Shown piece by piece: positions 37,069-48,210 of a DNA stretch of 64,000 bases. Made by a program: the position numbers and the translations under genes. The notes under the pieces are model-generated. The model saw nothing but the letters and a program-made list of their open reading frames with translations, did no database searches and was not told where the DNA came from. The DNA comes from Buddleja alternifolia (Eukaryota > Streptophyta > Magnoliopsida > Lamiales > Scrophulariaceae). Every line of letters starts with the position of its first letter. The stretch's first letter is position 1. The stretch lies in the NCBI GenBank assembly GCA_019426215.1, contig CM033399.1:24499022-24563021 (forward strand). Reading direction: 5' to 3'.

Positions 37069-38812
37069 TGATAAGAGGCATTTTTACGTGTTTTTAAGCC
37101 CATGGGACTTATGCTATGGATTCATTTATTGACAAAATCATGCCACATTTGCGTTTAAGCGGGGTGTTAAGTGATTACAGGTGATAAATTTGAGCATACG
37201 AAGAAACGAGGCGAAAAACGACGTATAAAACAAGTTCAGGCCAATTTGCTTCTGTCGTCCACGCCCAGGCGCCAGTATTACCACGCCCAGGCGCCGGACA
37301 AGATGCAAATAACGTCAACATTCTGCAGTCCACGCCTAGGCGCCGTACTGTCCACGCCTGGGCGCCGTATCTGCATTAGTTTCCACGGTTGAGCGCTATT
37401 TCCGTATGTTTAGAGACCGAATTGGATGAAGTTCCCTTCTACAATGTTGTAGAAATATGTGTTAGCTTCAAATGAGGACTTGAATCATCTAAATCGGAGT
37501 TTCGTGGAGAGAGTAATGAATGAAATACGATTGCTGCGCATGACACATTGCATTTAATTTCAGCATTCTGTCAGCGGCGCCCGAGCGCCGTCATGCCCGT
37601 GCCTAGGCGTGACCACACCCGAGTTTTGATTCCTTTTAGCTAAAAGTTCATCATTTGATGGTGGAATGGAACATTTAAAGCCAAGAGGTCATCACATGTG
37701 TTGAGGGGATGTCATAAGTGTGTTTCTTGGTAGATCTACTTTATGGAATTTTATACTACACACTTTAGAGTAGTGGAGGACACACTAGGGAGACACACAC
37801 TAGGGAGCCCATCATTTCTTGTCTTCTTAATGCCATTTTCTTCACTCTTGACCGAACACACCTGGGAGGAGGAGGCAGCTGGCCATTACTCTGCACCCAT
37901 CATCATTCATCACCATTCTTCATCATTTGGAAGATTACAAAGAAGGAGGATTGAGCTAGAGATTGAAGCTACAAGCAAGGATTCATCATCATTCAAGACT
38001 TAGGGAGTTTCTTTTGCATTTCATTTACATGTTTATGTTAATAACTATGTATATGATTGTTTTAGACCTTCTTGAGCTATTGAATATGAGCTAATCTTGT
38101 AGAACTAAGGCCATGTGAAGGCCGAATTCATGAATCTATATATGTGAAGTTAATTTTCGTATTAATTCTTCTAATTGCTTTGTGTGTTGATTTTGTGCTT
38201 TTATCACAATCATATGCTGGATCTCCATATGCTTGCTATTGTGCCTAATCTAGTCATTCGAGAGAAGATAGGTTAGGGTTCAAATGAATCAACACATCAT
38301 CCGAAACTAATGTGGAATTGCTCCTAGAAATAGGTAAAGATTTCCAGGTGCGGTTAGCCGGATTTATCCGGGGAAACTCTAGAACGTTAATGCGTGGTTG
38401 TTGATTAGATTCTCGGATAGACATATTTAGAGAACCGTCAATCAATCATAGGATTGTTATGTGCCGAGACATCGGGTAATGATTAATTAAGGAGTTTTCA
38501 CCAAAGCAATAGGAGTCTAATAATTCGAAGAGTAGCTCATATATATAGACGAGTGGATTTGGTCATAGCATGTGCCTTAGTCTTTTTAACCAATTCGTGA
38601 GGTTTAATTCATAGCTTGTTCCCTCCTTTGATCTTTCATTTACTTAATTGTTTTTCTCTTGCTTTACTTTAATTGTCTTTACCTTCATTACGAATCTTAA
38701 ACTAAAATTCAAGTCTCCGTGGTTCGACAACCCGGACTTATTTTGTCCACTTTTATTACTACACACGACTAGTGCACTTGCTATTAAAAGCACGTTAGGT
38801 AATAGCGTGTCA
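37069..38812 (+). repeat. Element 2, 5' LTR
   Basis: 1744 bp, TGATAAGAGGC...GCGTGTCA. It has a TATAAAA box at 37224-37230 and, starting about 30 bases later, a cluster of CpG-rich near-palindromes: ccacgcccaggcgcc-type at 37259, 37281, 37330 and 37352, then a pair centred at 37582 and 37604. Confidence 0.92.
37224..37230 (+). promoter_or_regulatory. TATA box in element 2 5' LTR
   Basis: TATAAAA in a locally GC-richer context. A start site about 30 bases downstream would place the CpG motif cluster (37259 on) at the very 5' end of the transcript. The same box is in the 3' LTR at about 43322. Confidence 0.5.
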
Positions 38813-38818
38813 AGTTTT

Positions 38819-38836
38819 TGGCGCCGTTGCCGGGGA
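38819..38836 (+). promoter_or_regulatory. Primer-binding site of element 2 (tRNA-Asp)
   Basis: TGGCGCCGTTGCCGGGGA, an exact complement of a plant tRNA-Asp 3' end, six bases after the LTR. Typical of Athila-type elements. Confidence 0.93.
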
Positions 38837-38970
38837 CTTGTTTATTTTAGTTTTTGATTTTCGTTTACATTTTTCATAATTCTTAGTTTTCGTTTATTTC
38901 TTGATTCTCTTTTATTTTCGTGTTTAGTCTAATTTTGTTCTTGTATTTAATTGTTAGGTTCTTGAGGTGC

Positions 38971-41513
38971 ATGACCCGCTCCTCAAACGAGCCTCTATAC
39001 GAGTTGGAGCCCGAAATTGAACGAGTTCTTCGGACTAGTAGGCGAGCAAGAGAAATGGCCAATAATCTCAACCAAAACCCGAATGGAAATTTCCCAGACA
39101 TGAACTCACCGGAAACTAGGGAGTGGTTACAAGGTGTTCTACAAGCCATGCAAGCGGTACCTCCTCCACAACTCCCGTCGGTTCGGGGTAGCTTACCACC
39201 TAGGGTCCATACTATTCCGGGGCCCGTGGTCGTGCCTAACTTCTTTGCACCAAACTACCACATTCCGGCTCACATTTTTAATATGGTGCAAGGAGAACCT
39301 TTCTATGGAGAACCGGACGAATCACCTCACGCTCATTTAGAGACTATAGACGATGCTCTTGTGACCATTCAATATCACCCACGGGATCTTGATGCAATTC
39401 GTCTAAGAGTTTTCCATTTCTCATTGAAGGATAGGGCGACAACATGGTACAAATCCTTACCTCCACAATCTATTACAACATGGGTGAGTTGGTCGATGCC
39501 TTTTTAAATAAATTCTTTCCACCCTCCAAAATCAATGAGCTCCGGAGTAATATAAAAGGGTTTAGGCAAAGGAGCAATGAGTCTTTAGCCGAGACTTGGG
39601 CTAGATATAAGAGCATGCTCCGTAAATGTCCCGATCATAATTTTGGGTTGAATGAACAAGTACTCCATTTCTATGATGGGGTTAGGTCACGTATTCGGCA
39701 TAGACTCAACGCGGGTGCGGGATGAGATCTCCTTGGGTTAGACTGTCAAAGTGTATGGGACAAAGTCGAACAGTTGGCCCGAGAAGACGAGCTTTACCCC
39801 GACGATGAAGAGGCCTCATCCTCTAAAAAGGTTGCTTGTATTGAGGAAGTAGTTGAGGGAGTAGTAGCCTTGGAACCGGAGGTTGGCAACGTCAATTATG
39901 TGGGGAATCACAATCAACCTCGGGTGAACTTTCATGTACCCGAGAATTTTCCAAAAAGGCCCAACCCCGCACAAAACGCACAACCGGGGATCTATCAAGC
40001 TCCACGGCCACCTTTCAATAATCCACCCCCGAGGCAAGGCAATTTCAATGGACAAGGTCAAGGTCAAGTGCAAATGCGACCTCCCACAATCGATGAGAAA
40101 CTAGATGCTCACATGAAAAAGTCCGATACATCTTTCAACGAACTTCGGGGTATGATAAAGGATATGTGTATGGAGATGAAGGATTTGCGAACACAAGTGG
40201 GGCAACTGTCTAATGCGGTTAACGGTAGAGCCCCGGGGACTCTCCCAAGTGACACGGAAAAGAACCCGACGGCCCAATGCAATGCCATAGCCTTGAGAAG
40301 TGGCAAACAATTGGCGGGTGACACTGCCAGTACATCCGCGCCCGAGCGCCCCTCTGACGGCGCCCAGGCGCCACCCACAACCCTGCCAGATGCATCTGTT
40401 CTGAATCCCGCACCCGAGCGCCCCGACATGCACGCCCAGGCGCCTACAGATCCGCGCCTAAGCGCCAATATACGCGCCCAGGCGCCGACTCCTGTTTTAG
40501 TCGGTTTTCATCCTTCCAATCCAACGCATTCTCCCCCTATCGAAGTTCGTCTCCCCTTCCCAAATGCTCACAAAAAGAAGCAAAAGGAGATGAATCCGAG
40601 CTTTCTTCGAATTTTGGCAATCCTTCGGGAGGTGAGGATTAATATTCCGTTTATTGACGCCATTCTCCAAATGCCGAATTATGTGAAGTACTTCAAAGAC
40701 ATACTATCTAACAAACAGAAGTGGGAGGAAAAGGAGACGGTGTGTCTCACTGAGGAATGTTCTGCCGCCTTGCTCAATAAATTGCCAACTAAACTCAAAG
40801 ATCCCGGGAGTCTCGCAATACCGTGCACTATTGGCCATCTCAAGTTCGACAAAGTTCTTTGTGATTCGGGAGCGAGTATCAACCTTCTTCCCTACTCTAT
40901 TTTTAAGAAGCTAGGCCTTGGAGATCCTACGCCCACATCCATGTCCATACAATTGGCGGATTGCTCTATCAAGAAACCAAAGGGCATTATCGAGGATGTC
41001 ATTGTACAAGTTGAGAAGTTCTTCTATCCGGTTGACTTCGTGGTTCTCGACATGGATAGTGACATTGACGTGCCCTTGATTCTAGGAAGACCATTCCTAG
41101 CCACTAGCAACGCTAAGATCGACGTGGGAAAGGGTAAGTTAACATTGAAGATGGGTGATGAAAAGGTGATATTCGGTGTTTATCATGACATGCAACCGCC
41201 TATGGATGATCTTACTTGTTCATATGTCAATGCTATTAATCCGTTGCTTGATGAGAAATGTGAAAGTGGCAAGTCTAAGAGCCCACTAGAGTTGGAGGAT
41301 GAGGTTCCCAAGGATAAACAAGACAAAGTGGGAAAAGAAGATTTATGTATGAAATACATTCCACCCCATCGCCGTGTTCATGAGATCGACAAAACTCATC
41401 CGAGAAAAAGGGTTTGTTGCAAAACCCCGCAATATTGGTGGAAGCAAGTAAACCATGAGGCTAAAAGGAGGCATAACAAGGATTTGGTCGTGTTAAATGG
41501 ACCACCTATTTGA
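38971..41513 (+). pseudogene. Athila-like gag-protease, one frameshift and one stop
   Basis: Translation probably starts at ATG 38971 (MTRSSNEPLYELEPEIERVL). The gag core (FHFSLKDRATTWYKSLPP, FPPSKINELRSNIKGFRQ, CPDHNFGLNEQVLHFYDG) is broken by an apparent one-base deletion near 39484 and by TGA at 39723-39725. From 39726 the frame is open to 41513: a charged and Pro-rich segment, then ALRSGKQLA, a linker with PERPxxxAQAP repeats (about 40330-40490), and a retropepsin with its active site CDSGASINLLP and ILGRPFL. The frame stops after the protease, where reverse transcriptase would begin in a full element. In a working element gag builds the particle and the protease matures it. Six CpG motifs lie in the linker DNA. 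Confidence 0.85.
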
Positions 41514-43166
41514 ACCTCAAAGAGCACAATGTCGAGCTACCGACTCTAAACTAGCGCTTCTTGGGAGGCAACCCAAGTTTGTAACTTTTCTTTTTGTTTT
41601 GCTTTTGTTTTTTTTTTGTTTAGTTTAGTTTGTTTCCTTGTGTTGTGTTCAAGCATGCACTTTTGGCATGTTTTTCTTTATGTCTTGATGGTTTGTGTGT
41701 GAGTGCATAACATGTAGTAGACGAGTTTTTCTTTGGAATATCTTTCGTGGCGGATTTAAGCTTGGAGTGGATCTCACGTGATTGAGGGTTGCTTTTCGGC
41801 ACCCTTGTTGTAAGTACTCTCGGTTACTCCCCTTGTGAGTATGTATAATTGCGTCAACATTGAGGGTAATGTTGAGTTTAAGTGTGGGGGGGTATCTATA
41901 TGTCGTGGATCTTTGTTTTTAGCTCAAGTTTGGGGGAATCGTCGCTATTACATGTATTTTGTGCTATTTTTTTGTGAAAATCAAGCATAACAAATTTTTG
42001 GATAGAATTTCAACCCTTCACTTGAGGCATTGAGCATGGTTAATTTGAATACATGGTATGTTTTCTCTATCAATTTGGTTTTTAATGGCTATACACATCG
42101 TTCCTTGCTTGTGGGACCCTAACTAGACTAGATTGACCTTAAGATGATTCACATATGCACATAAATCGAGGGTAGAGGAGTTGAGTGGGCAACCATTTTG
42201 AAACACTTAAAGGCTTGATCCCGAAAAATATCGACTTAGAATTTTCACATGAGTTATGAGTTGAGAATGTAGCTTCGTATGTTTAACAATAATAAAAAGA
42301 GGTGAACATTGGTATGACTGCAAAGGTCAGGCTTAATAGATACTGGGGGCGAATAGCACCATGCCTAGAATACTGTACTATTAAGCTAATTTGAGCTAGA
42401 GCTCAAGCCAATGCAAGTGTTAAGTGAATAAGGACCTAGTTTGATTTTGTGGCCTTTGACACTCGAGCGATTAAGCCCTTAGGAATGTCTCTACATTTGA
42501 TACCCGAAAGCCGTCTGGTTTAGGAGTTATTGGCCTAAAGCTCGTTACAAGGGTGTCATTGAAAGCCTAAGAGGATCGAACATTGCACATGGTCTAGCCT
42601 CTAATGTTTCGAGTTGAAAGTGCATAAGTTAAAGCCGAAAGTGGAATGAAGTGATGAATTTTTAAGTGGCTATGAAGTTGTATTCAATTCTCGTACCATG
42701 TGAATAATCAAAAGTTGATAAATATGGGGTTAATGCTTGAAAAGTGGTAAGAATGCCACTTGACTATAATACTTGAGATTTATTACACTACACCCTTAGG
42801 ATGATCTTTTCAATGTTAAGGCGTAACATGAGCAAGTGTGTGATGTGTATATATTTGTAATTTGAGCTTAAACAGATGAATTCATACCATTGTGTGCTAT
42901 TAATCATTGTAATTTATGTTGAGTGATCGGGGTTGAAAATCTTTTGATTTTGTGGGTATATCGTCTGCAAACCCTCACGAGACTATAACTCGTCCTTTGA
43001 GGTAACTCAAAGGTTCAAAGGCTTGTTGCATTCGCTAAATGCAACCGTTTACTCCACGAAAGTGAGTTAGGTAGTTTTCTTTTTGTTTCTCTCTTTGATT
43101 GATGATGTTTCCTTATCTTAGAACTCTTATTGCTCGAGGACGAGAAATTGATAAGTGTGGGGGTGT
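41514..43166 (+). other. Non-coding 3' tail of element 2
   Basis: No open frame of note. It holds three G-rich purine tracts: gtgtgggggggt (41882), gtttgggggaat (41928) and the probable polypurine tract gtgtgggggtgt against the LTR (43155-43166). The first two recur at matching places in element 1 (minus, near 8560 and 8430). Confidence 0.7.
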
Positions 43167-44888
43167 TGATAAAAGGCATTTTTACGTGTTTTTAAGCCAA
43201 TGGGACTTATGCTATGGATTCATTTATTGACAAAATCATGCCACATTTGCGTTTAAGCGGGGTGTTAAGTGATTACAGGTGATAAATTTGAGCATACGAA
43301 GAAACGAGGCGAAAAACGACGTATAAAACAAGTTCAGGCCAATTTGCTTCTGTCTTCCACGCCCAGGCGCCAGTATTACCACGCCCAGGCGCCGGACAAG
43401 ATGCAAATAACGTCAACATTCTGCTGTCCACGCCTTGGCGCCGTATCTGCATTAGTTTCCACGGTTGAGCGCTATTTCCGTATGTTTATAGACCGAATTG
43501 GATGAAGTTCCCTTCTACAATGTTGTAGAAATATGTGTTAGCTTCAAATGAGGACTTGAATCATCCAAATCGGAGTTTCGTGGAGAGAGTTATGAATGAA
43601 ATACGATTGCTGCGCAGGACACATTGCATTTAATTTCAGCATTCTGTCAGCGGCGCCCGAGCGCCGTCATGCCCGCGCCTAGGCGTGACCACACCCGAGT
43701 TTTGATTCCTTTTAGCTAAAAGTTCATCATTTGATGGTGGAATGGAACATTTAAAGCCAAGAGGTCATCACATGTGTTGAGGGGATGTCATAAGTGTGTT
43801 TCTTGGTAGATCTACTTTATGGAATTTTATACTACACACTTAAGAGTAGTGGAGGACACACTAGGGAGACACACACTAGGGAGCCCATCATTTCTTGTCT
43901 TCTTAATGCCATTTTCTTCACTCTTGACCGAACACACCTGGGAGGAGGAGGCAGCTGGCCATTACTCTTCACCCATCATCATTCATCACCATTCTTCATC
44001 ATTTGGAAGATTGCAAAGAAGGGGGATTGAGCTAGAGATTGAAGCTACAAGCAAGGATTCATCATCATTCAAGACTTAGGGAGTTTCTTTTGCATTTCAT
44101 TTACATGTTTATGTTAATAACTATGTATATGATTGTTTTAGACCTTCTTGAGCTATTGAATATGAGCTAATCTTGTAGAACTAAGGCCATGTGAAGGCCG
44201 AATTCATGAATCTATATATGTGAAGTTAATTTTCGTATTAATTCTTCTAATTGCTTTGTGTGTTGATTTTGTGCTTTTATCACAATCATATGCTTGATCT
44301 CCATATGCTTGCTATTGTGCCTAATCTAGTCATTCGAGAGAAGATAGGTTAGGGTTCAAATGAATTAACACATCATCCGAAACTAATGTGGAATTGCTCC
44401 TAGAAATAGGTAAAGATTTCCGGGTGCGGTTAGCCGGATTTATCCGGGGAAACTCTAGAACGTTAATGCGTGGTTGTTGATTAGATTCTCGGATAGACAT
44501 ATTTAGAGAACCGTCAATCAATCATAGGATTGTTATGTGCCGAGACATCGGGTAATGATTAATTAAGGAGTTTTCACCAAAGCAATAGGAGTCTAATAAT
44601 TCGAAGAGTAGCTCATATATATAGACGAGTGGATTTGGTCATAGCATGTGCCTTAGTCTTTTTAACCAATTCGTGAGGTTTAATTCATAGCTTGTTCCCT
44701 CCTTTGATCTTTCATTTACTTAATTGTTTTTCTCTTGCTTTACTTTAATTGTCTTTACCTTCATTACGAATCTTAAACTAAAATTCAAGTCTCCGTGGTT
44801 CGACAACCCGGACTTATTTTGTCCACTTTTATTACTACACACGACTAGTGCACTTGCTATTAAAAGCACGTTAGGTATTAGCGTGTCA
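43167..44888 (+). repeat. Element 2, 3' LTR
   Basis: 1722 bp, TGATAAAAGGC...GCGTGTCA. It matches the 5' LTR but lacks one 22-bp CpG-motif unit (three copies at 43357, 43379 and 43428 instead of four). Small open frames here duplicate those in the 5' LTR and are not genes. Confidence 0.92.
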
Positions 44889-44893
44889 GTCGG

Positions 44894-45480
44894 CCAGGTG
44901 AAAATAAAATCTGAGCGGCGTTGTTAGTGATCTCGTCACCTTGGCGTTGTTCAACAGGAATGACGAAGTATCAATCACTCCAGATAAAAGCTCAGTGCGT
45001 TGATCCAAGGACTTTACATTCCAAATAGTGCTCATTATATCACCACACTAGAAAACAATAGTCCTGAAAAATCGATATACAGTTTGTAATGAGTTAGTAT
45101 ACAAAAAGGTAATGTGCATTATACAATATGCAATGACATAATATACAGTTTGTAATGATATACTATACAGTAAGCAGTGTTACATTATACAGTGTGCATT
45201 GACGTACTATACAGTATACATATAGCATTAACAGGAAAATCAATAAAACAAATCTATTTGAAAATGATATGTACTCACATGTTGTCTTCATCAACATGCT
45301 TCATCCAATCATAGAGTTTTTTTCATTTGCGCCCTGCTTTGAGCTTATCTACACAACTCGTTGAATGTACGGAGAACACGTGTCTGGCGTTGGTTTAACG
45401 GTCTCCTCTGTTCACCAATGATCTTCACGGCTTCCGGTTTAATGGTCACATTGTCTAGCAATTGACACCACCCCAGCCAT
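44894..45480 (-). pseudogene. Ulp1-like protease gene, upstream exons
   Basis: On minus, an exon from 45047 encodes STIWNVKSLDQRTELL and TRSLTTPLRFYFHLAD, continues across the retrotransposon to 37061, and ends ACG|gtaaag. A further exon near 45480-45279 encodes QRRPLNQRQTRVLRTFNELC, then needs a frame change and has a TGA where Trp is expected (GRK-stop-KKLYDW), ending at a donor gtgagt. The intron between (45048-45278) carries at least six attatacagt-like copies (plus strand). Sequence further upstream is replaced by a family X LTR fragment, so the true N-terminus is missing. Confidence 0.65.
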
Positions 45481-45499
45481 TACCCTATTTACATGCAAG

Positions 45500-46113
45500 C
45501 AATGAGACCTTTCTCGTAGGCTTGAATAATTGTCGCATAGACAATTAATTAAGGTCTTGAGTCTTATCACCAAACTCAACTCGAGGCTCCCATCATTTTA
45601 AGGTCTCGAGTCTGATGTCTAGCAATGTCGTCATGAAGACCTAGATATAAAGGATTATAACAAAAGACCTCTCCAGGTTACGATCTTAGTAAGAGCCACT
45701 CCTTCTATCATTTTCCTGATCCGAGTTTAGAATTTGGGTTCAGTTAAAACTCAAGTAACTCAAATAACTATGTATGTGTTGTGATCATAGTGACCTTCGT
45801 CATCTAAGAAGAATTGCCACTTCCTCTTAATAACTTCAATAATCTGGCCAGAGATTTTCCATTGGTCATCTATGTCATACAACAGCATAGGAAATCTCTC
45901 GTATCTGTAAGGTGTGTGAATTTTCTTTTGATGTCATATGTTTTTTCGTTTGTCCAGACTGCACCAAACCTTATCCACTCTTGTGATCCTTCTATAATCT
46001 AGAATAACATCAAAATGCAGTGGGCCGAACCCATCGCAGTTATGACATCTCAAGTCTTAAGGATTATCTCTATTATGCAACCCTTAGGATTCCAAGTATG
46101 ACATGGAACTAAC
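45500..46113 (-). repeat. Family X LTR fragment
   Basis: Blocks gatgtctagcaatgtcgtc, ctggccagagattttcc and acaacagcataggaaat recur at 47335, 47575 and 47592. The piece is cut by the insertion of the next family X element at 46114; ctaac (46109-46113) is its probable target duplication. Confidence 0.6.
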
Positions 46114-48210
46114 TGTTGGGATTGCAGTGGAAGGCCCCGAGGATGCTAGCGCAGCTGAAGAGACAAATTAAAAACGAAATTAGGGATAGGTAGACATGGT
46201 ACCATCGGATTCAAAACTATCTTAAGATAAAGTTTTCTCGTGTTTACCACTTGAAGAACTTAAAAACAACAATGTCTTTTTAAGCTACTCCCTGCTACAC
46301 CTCTCCGAATTGGATTTGCCCTAGCGCCCCAAGTGTTGCGACTCTAAGTTTATCCACACCTTAGCTCGTACCCTCGATTATCTCCACTAGTGTTATCCAA
46401 GAGAATATCGAATTTTGGCTTATGAGAAAAAACAGTAGGAATATTTTTAATGTTCTTCGTACTCAACACATGAGTTGGAAGAAGTTCTTGTGAAAGTAAT
46501 GGAGAGGGAAAAATAATACACAACTCTTAGCTGTGATAAGTGAATTAATTAATCCATTCAATATTATATTAATATATATATATATATATATATGTATAAG
46601 GTCACCAAAGGTAACCCCTTGAAACCTATACACATGGCCCACTTATATATATGTAATATTAAATAGAACTCTTTCTTTTTCAAACTCTTATTCATCTTCC
46701 TTAATTTATTGGATACTTTCCAACTAATTAGATATTTTCATATATTTGATATCATATCAAATATACCATATCTTTTCAAATAACATCTTTCCATATAATT
46801 AGACAATGAACCAATTAAATAGATCGTACCATATCCACAATATCTATCGTGATACATTTATAAGATCTTTCCATATAATTAGTCAACTAATTAATTATAA
46901 TAGATCCTACCAAATATATTATAAGATATTATATATATATATATATATATAGACTTGGTGAACAAGATAAAATCATTCACCAAATCCAAACACATACACA
47001 CGCCCATACATGTGCGTTTATACATATATATATATATTTCTTCTTTCACACATTAATTAATTAGACCACTAATTAATTAAGTAGTCTTTCCCAATTTAAT
47101 GTTTTAATATTAAATTATAAGACTATTATTTATTAAGACCACTCCATTAATTCACAAAGAATTAACTAGCCAATAGATACTACACTAAGTTTGTGTGTGA
47201 CCCTTGAGGCTCATTAACAAGCTAGAAATAAGTCCTTCCACAGGCCAAATTAATTATTCATAATAATTAACTAGGCCTTGGATTAATTTCAACAATTAAC
47301 CCAAGGCACCTAACAGTCGTGGTTCGATGTCTAGCAATGTCGCCATGACTTCCTAGATGTTAACAATGAAAAACAAACCTATCCAGATTTTGATCTTTGT
47401 GTGAGTCAAATGCCTCCATCTTTTTCCTGTCTAAGGCTTAGGTCTTGGCGACGGTCGAAACCCTAGTAGCCTCGAAAACTATGACTATGTTGGTTCCACT
47501 AAAAATCCGGTATTCTAAGCAGGGATTACCAGCCCCTCTTATAAGACTATGCTCTGGCCAGAGACTTTTATCGCTCATTCATTTTCACTCAACAGCATAG
47601 GAAATACCGAGTACTTGTTACCCTGGATGAATCCCTTCCGACTGTCAATTGTTTTGCTATACGACCAGACTATACAGGACATACACGCCATGTGACTCTC
47701 CTGGAGTGCACATGCATATCAAAGTATAGTGGGTAGTAACCTTTCTAATGGCATCTCAAGTTAAAGGATTATCTCACACTATGAGATCCAAGGACACCAA
47801 GGTCGACAACACCAACGAGGAATCCTTATGGGGCCGCTCAATTCCATACTCACCCAAAGTATGAATCTTCATACATGTATTACCATACTAGCCATCAACA
47901 ATGGAACACGTCGACCTCTTGAGAGAGTTACATGTATGAACAAGTCTTGGCGAGGCCAGTGATATCCCACATCTCACAGCCTCTATGACTTAGAACATGT
48001 TTTAGGATAACGGTCTTTGAGAGCATTCCATAGGTATCCCGATCGCCTCCCCTAACCATATGTAATATATGGGATCTTTACCTATACTCCCAGAGTAGTC
48101 GACAATAAAGAAGCATTCTTATAGTTTTGATATAATCTAAATGATAAGACTGATACAGTGTTTATAATTCAGTGTTTCAAGCCAACATATGGGTCGCCGG
48201 GCATACAACA
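46114..48210 (-). repeat. Family X copia 3' LTR
   Basis: On minus it starts TGTTGTATGCCCGGCGACC (48210) and ends TGCAATCCCAACA (46114), about 2.1 kb. The polypurine tract ggcaagtgggagattgaagg (48211-48230, minus) abuts its start, so it is the 3' LTR of a minus-strand element. Confidence 0.75.

Larger units (their letters stand above)
37069..44888 (+). mobile_element. Athila-like Ty3 gag-protease element (element 2)
   Basis: Complete 7.8-kb element with perfect 5-bp duplications (gtcgg), LTRs at 37069-38812 and 43167-44888, a tRNA-Asp primer site, gag-protease and a 1.65-kb non-coding tail. It has no reverse transcriptase, RNase H or integrase, so it must have moved with enzymes from elsewhere. 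By eye the LTRs differ by about 16-17 substitutions (about 1%) plus one 22-bp indel, so insertion is recent. It lies inside an exon of the Ulp1-like gene. Confidence 0.9.

Noticed and set aside
40101..40468. Long open frames on minus opposite the Athila-like gag linker
   Set aside because: They are shadows caused by the GC-rich repeated motifs in gag and have no independent support.
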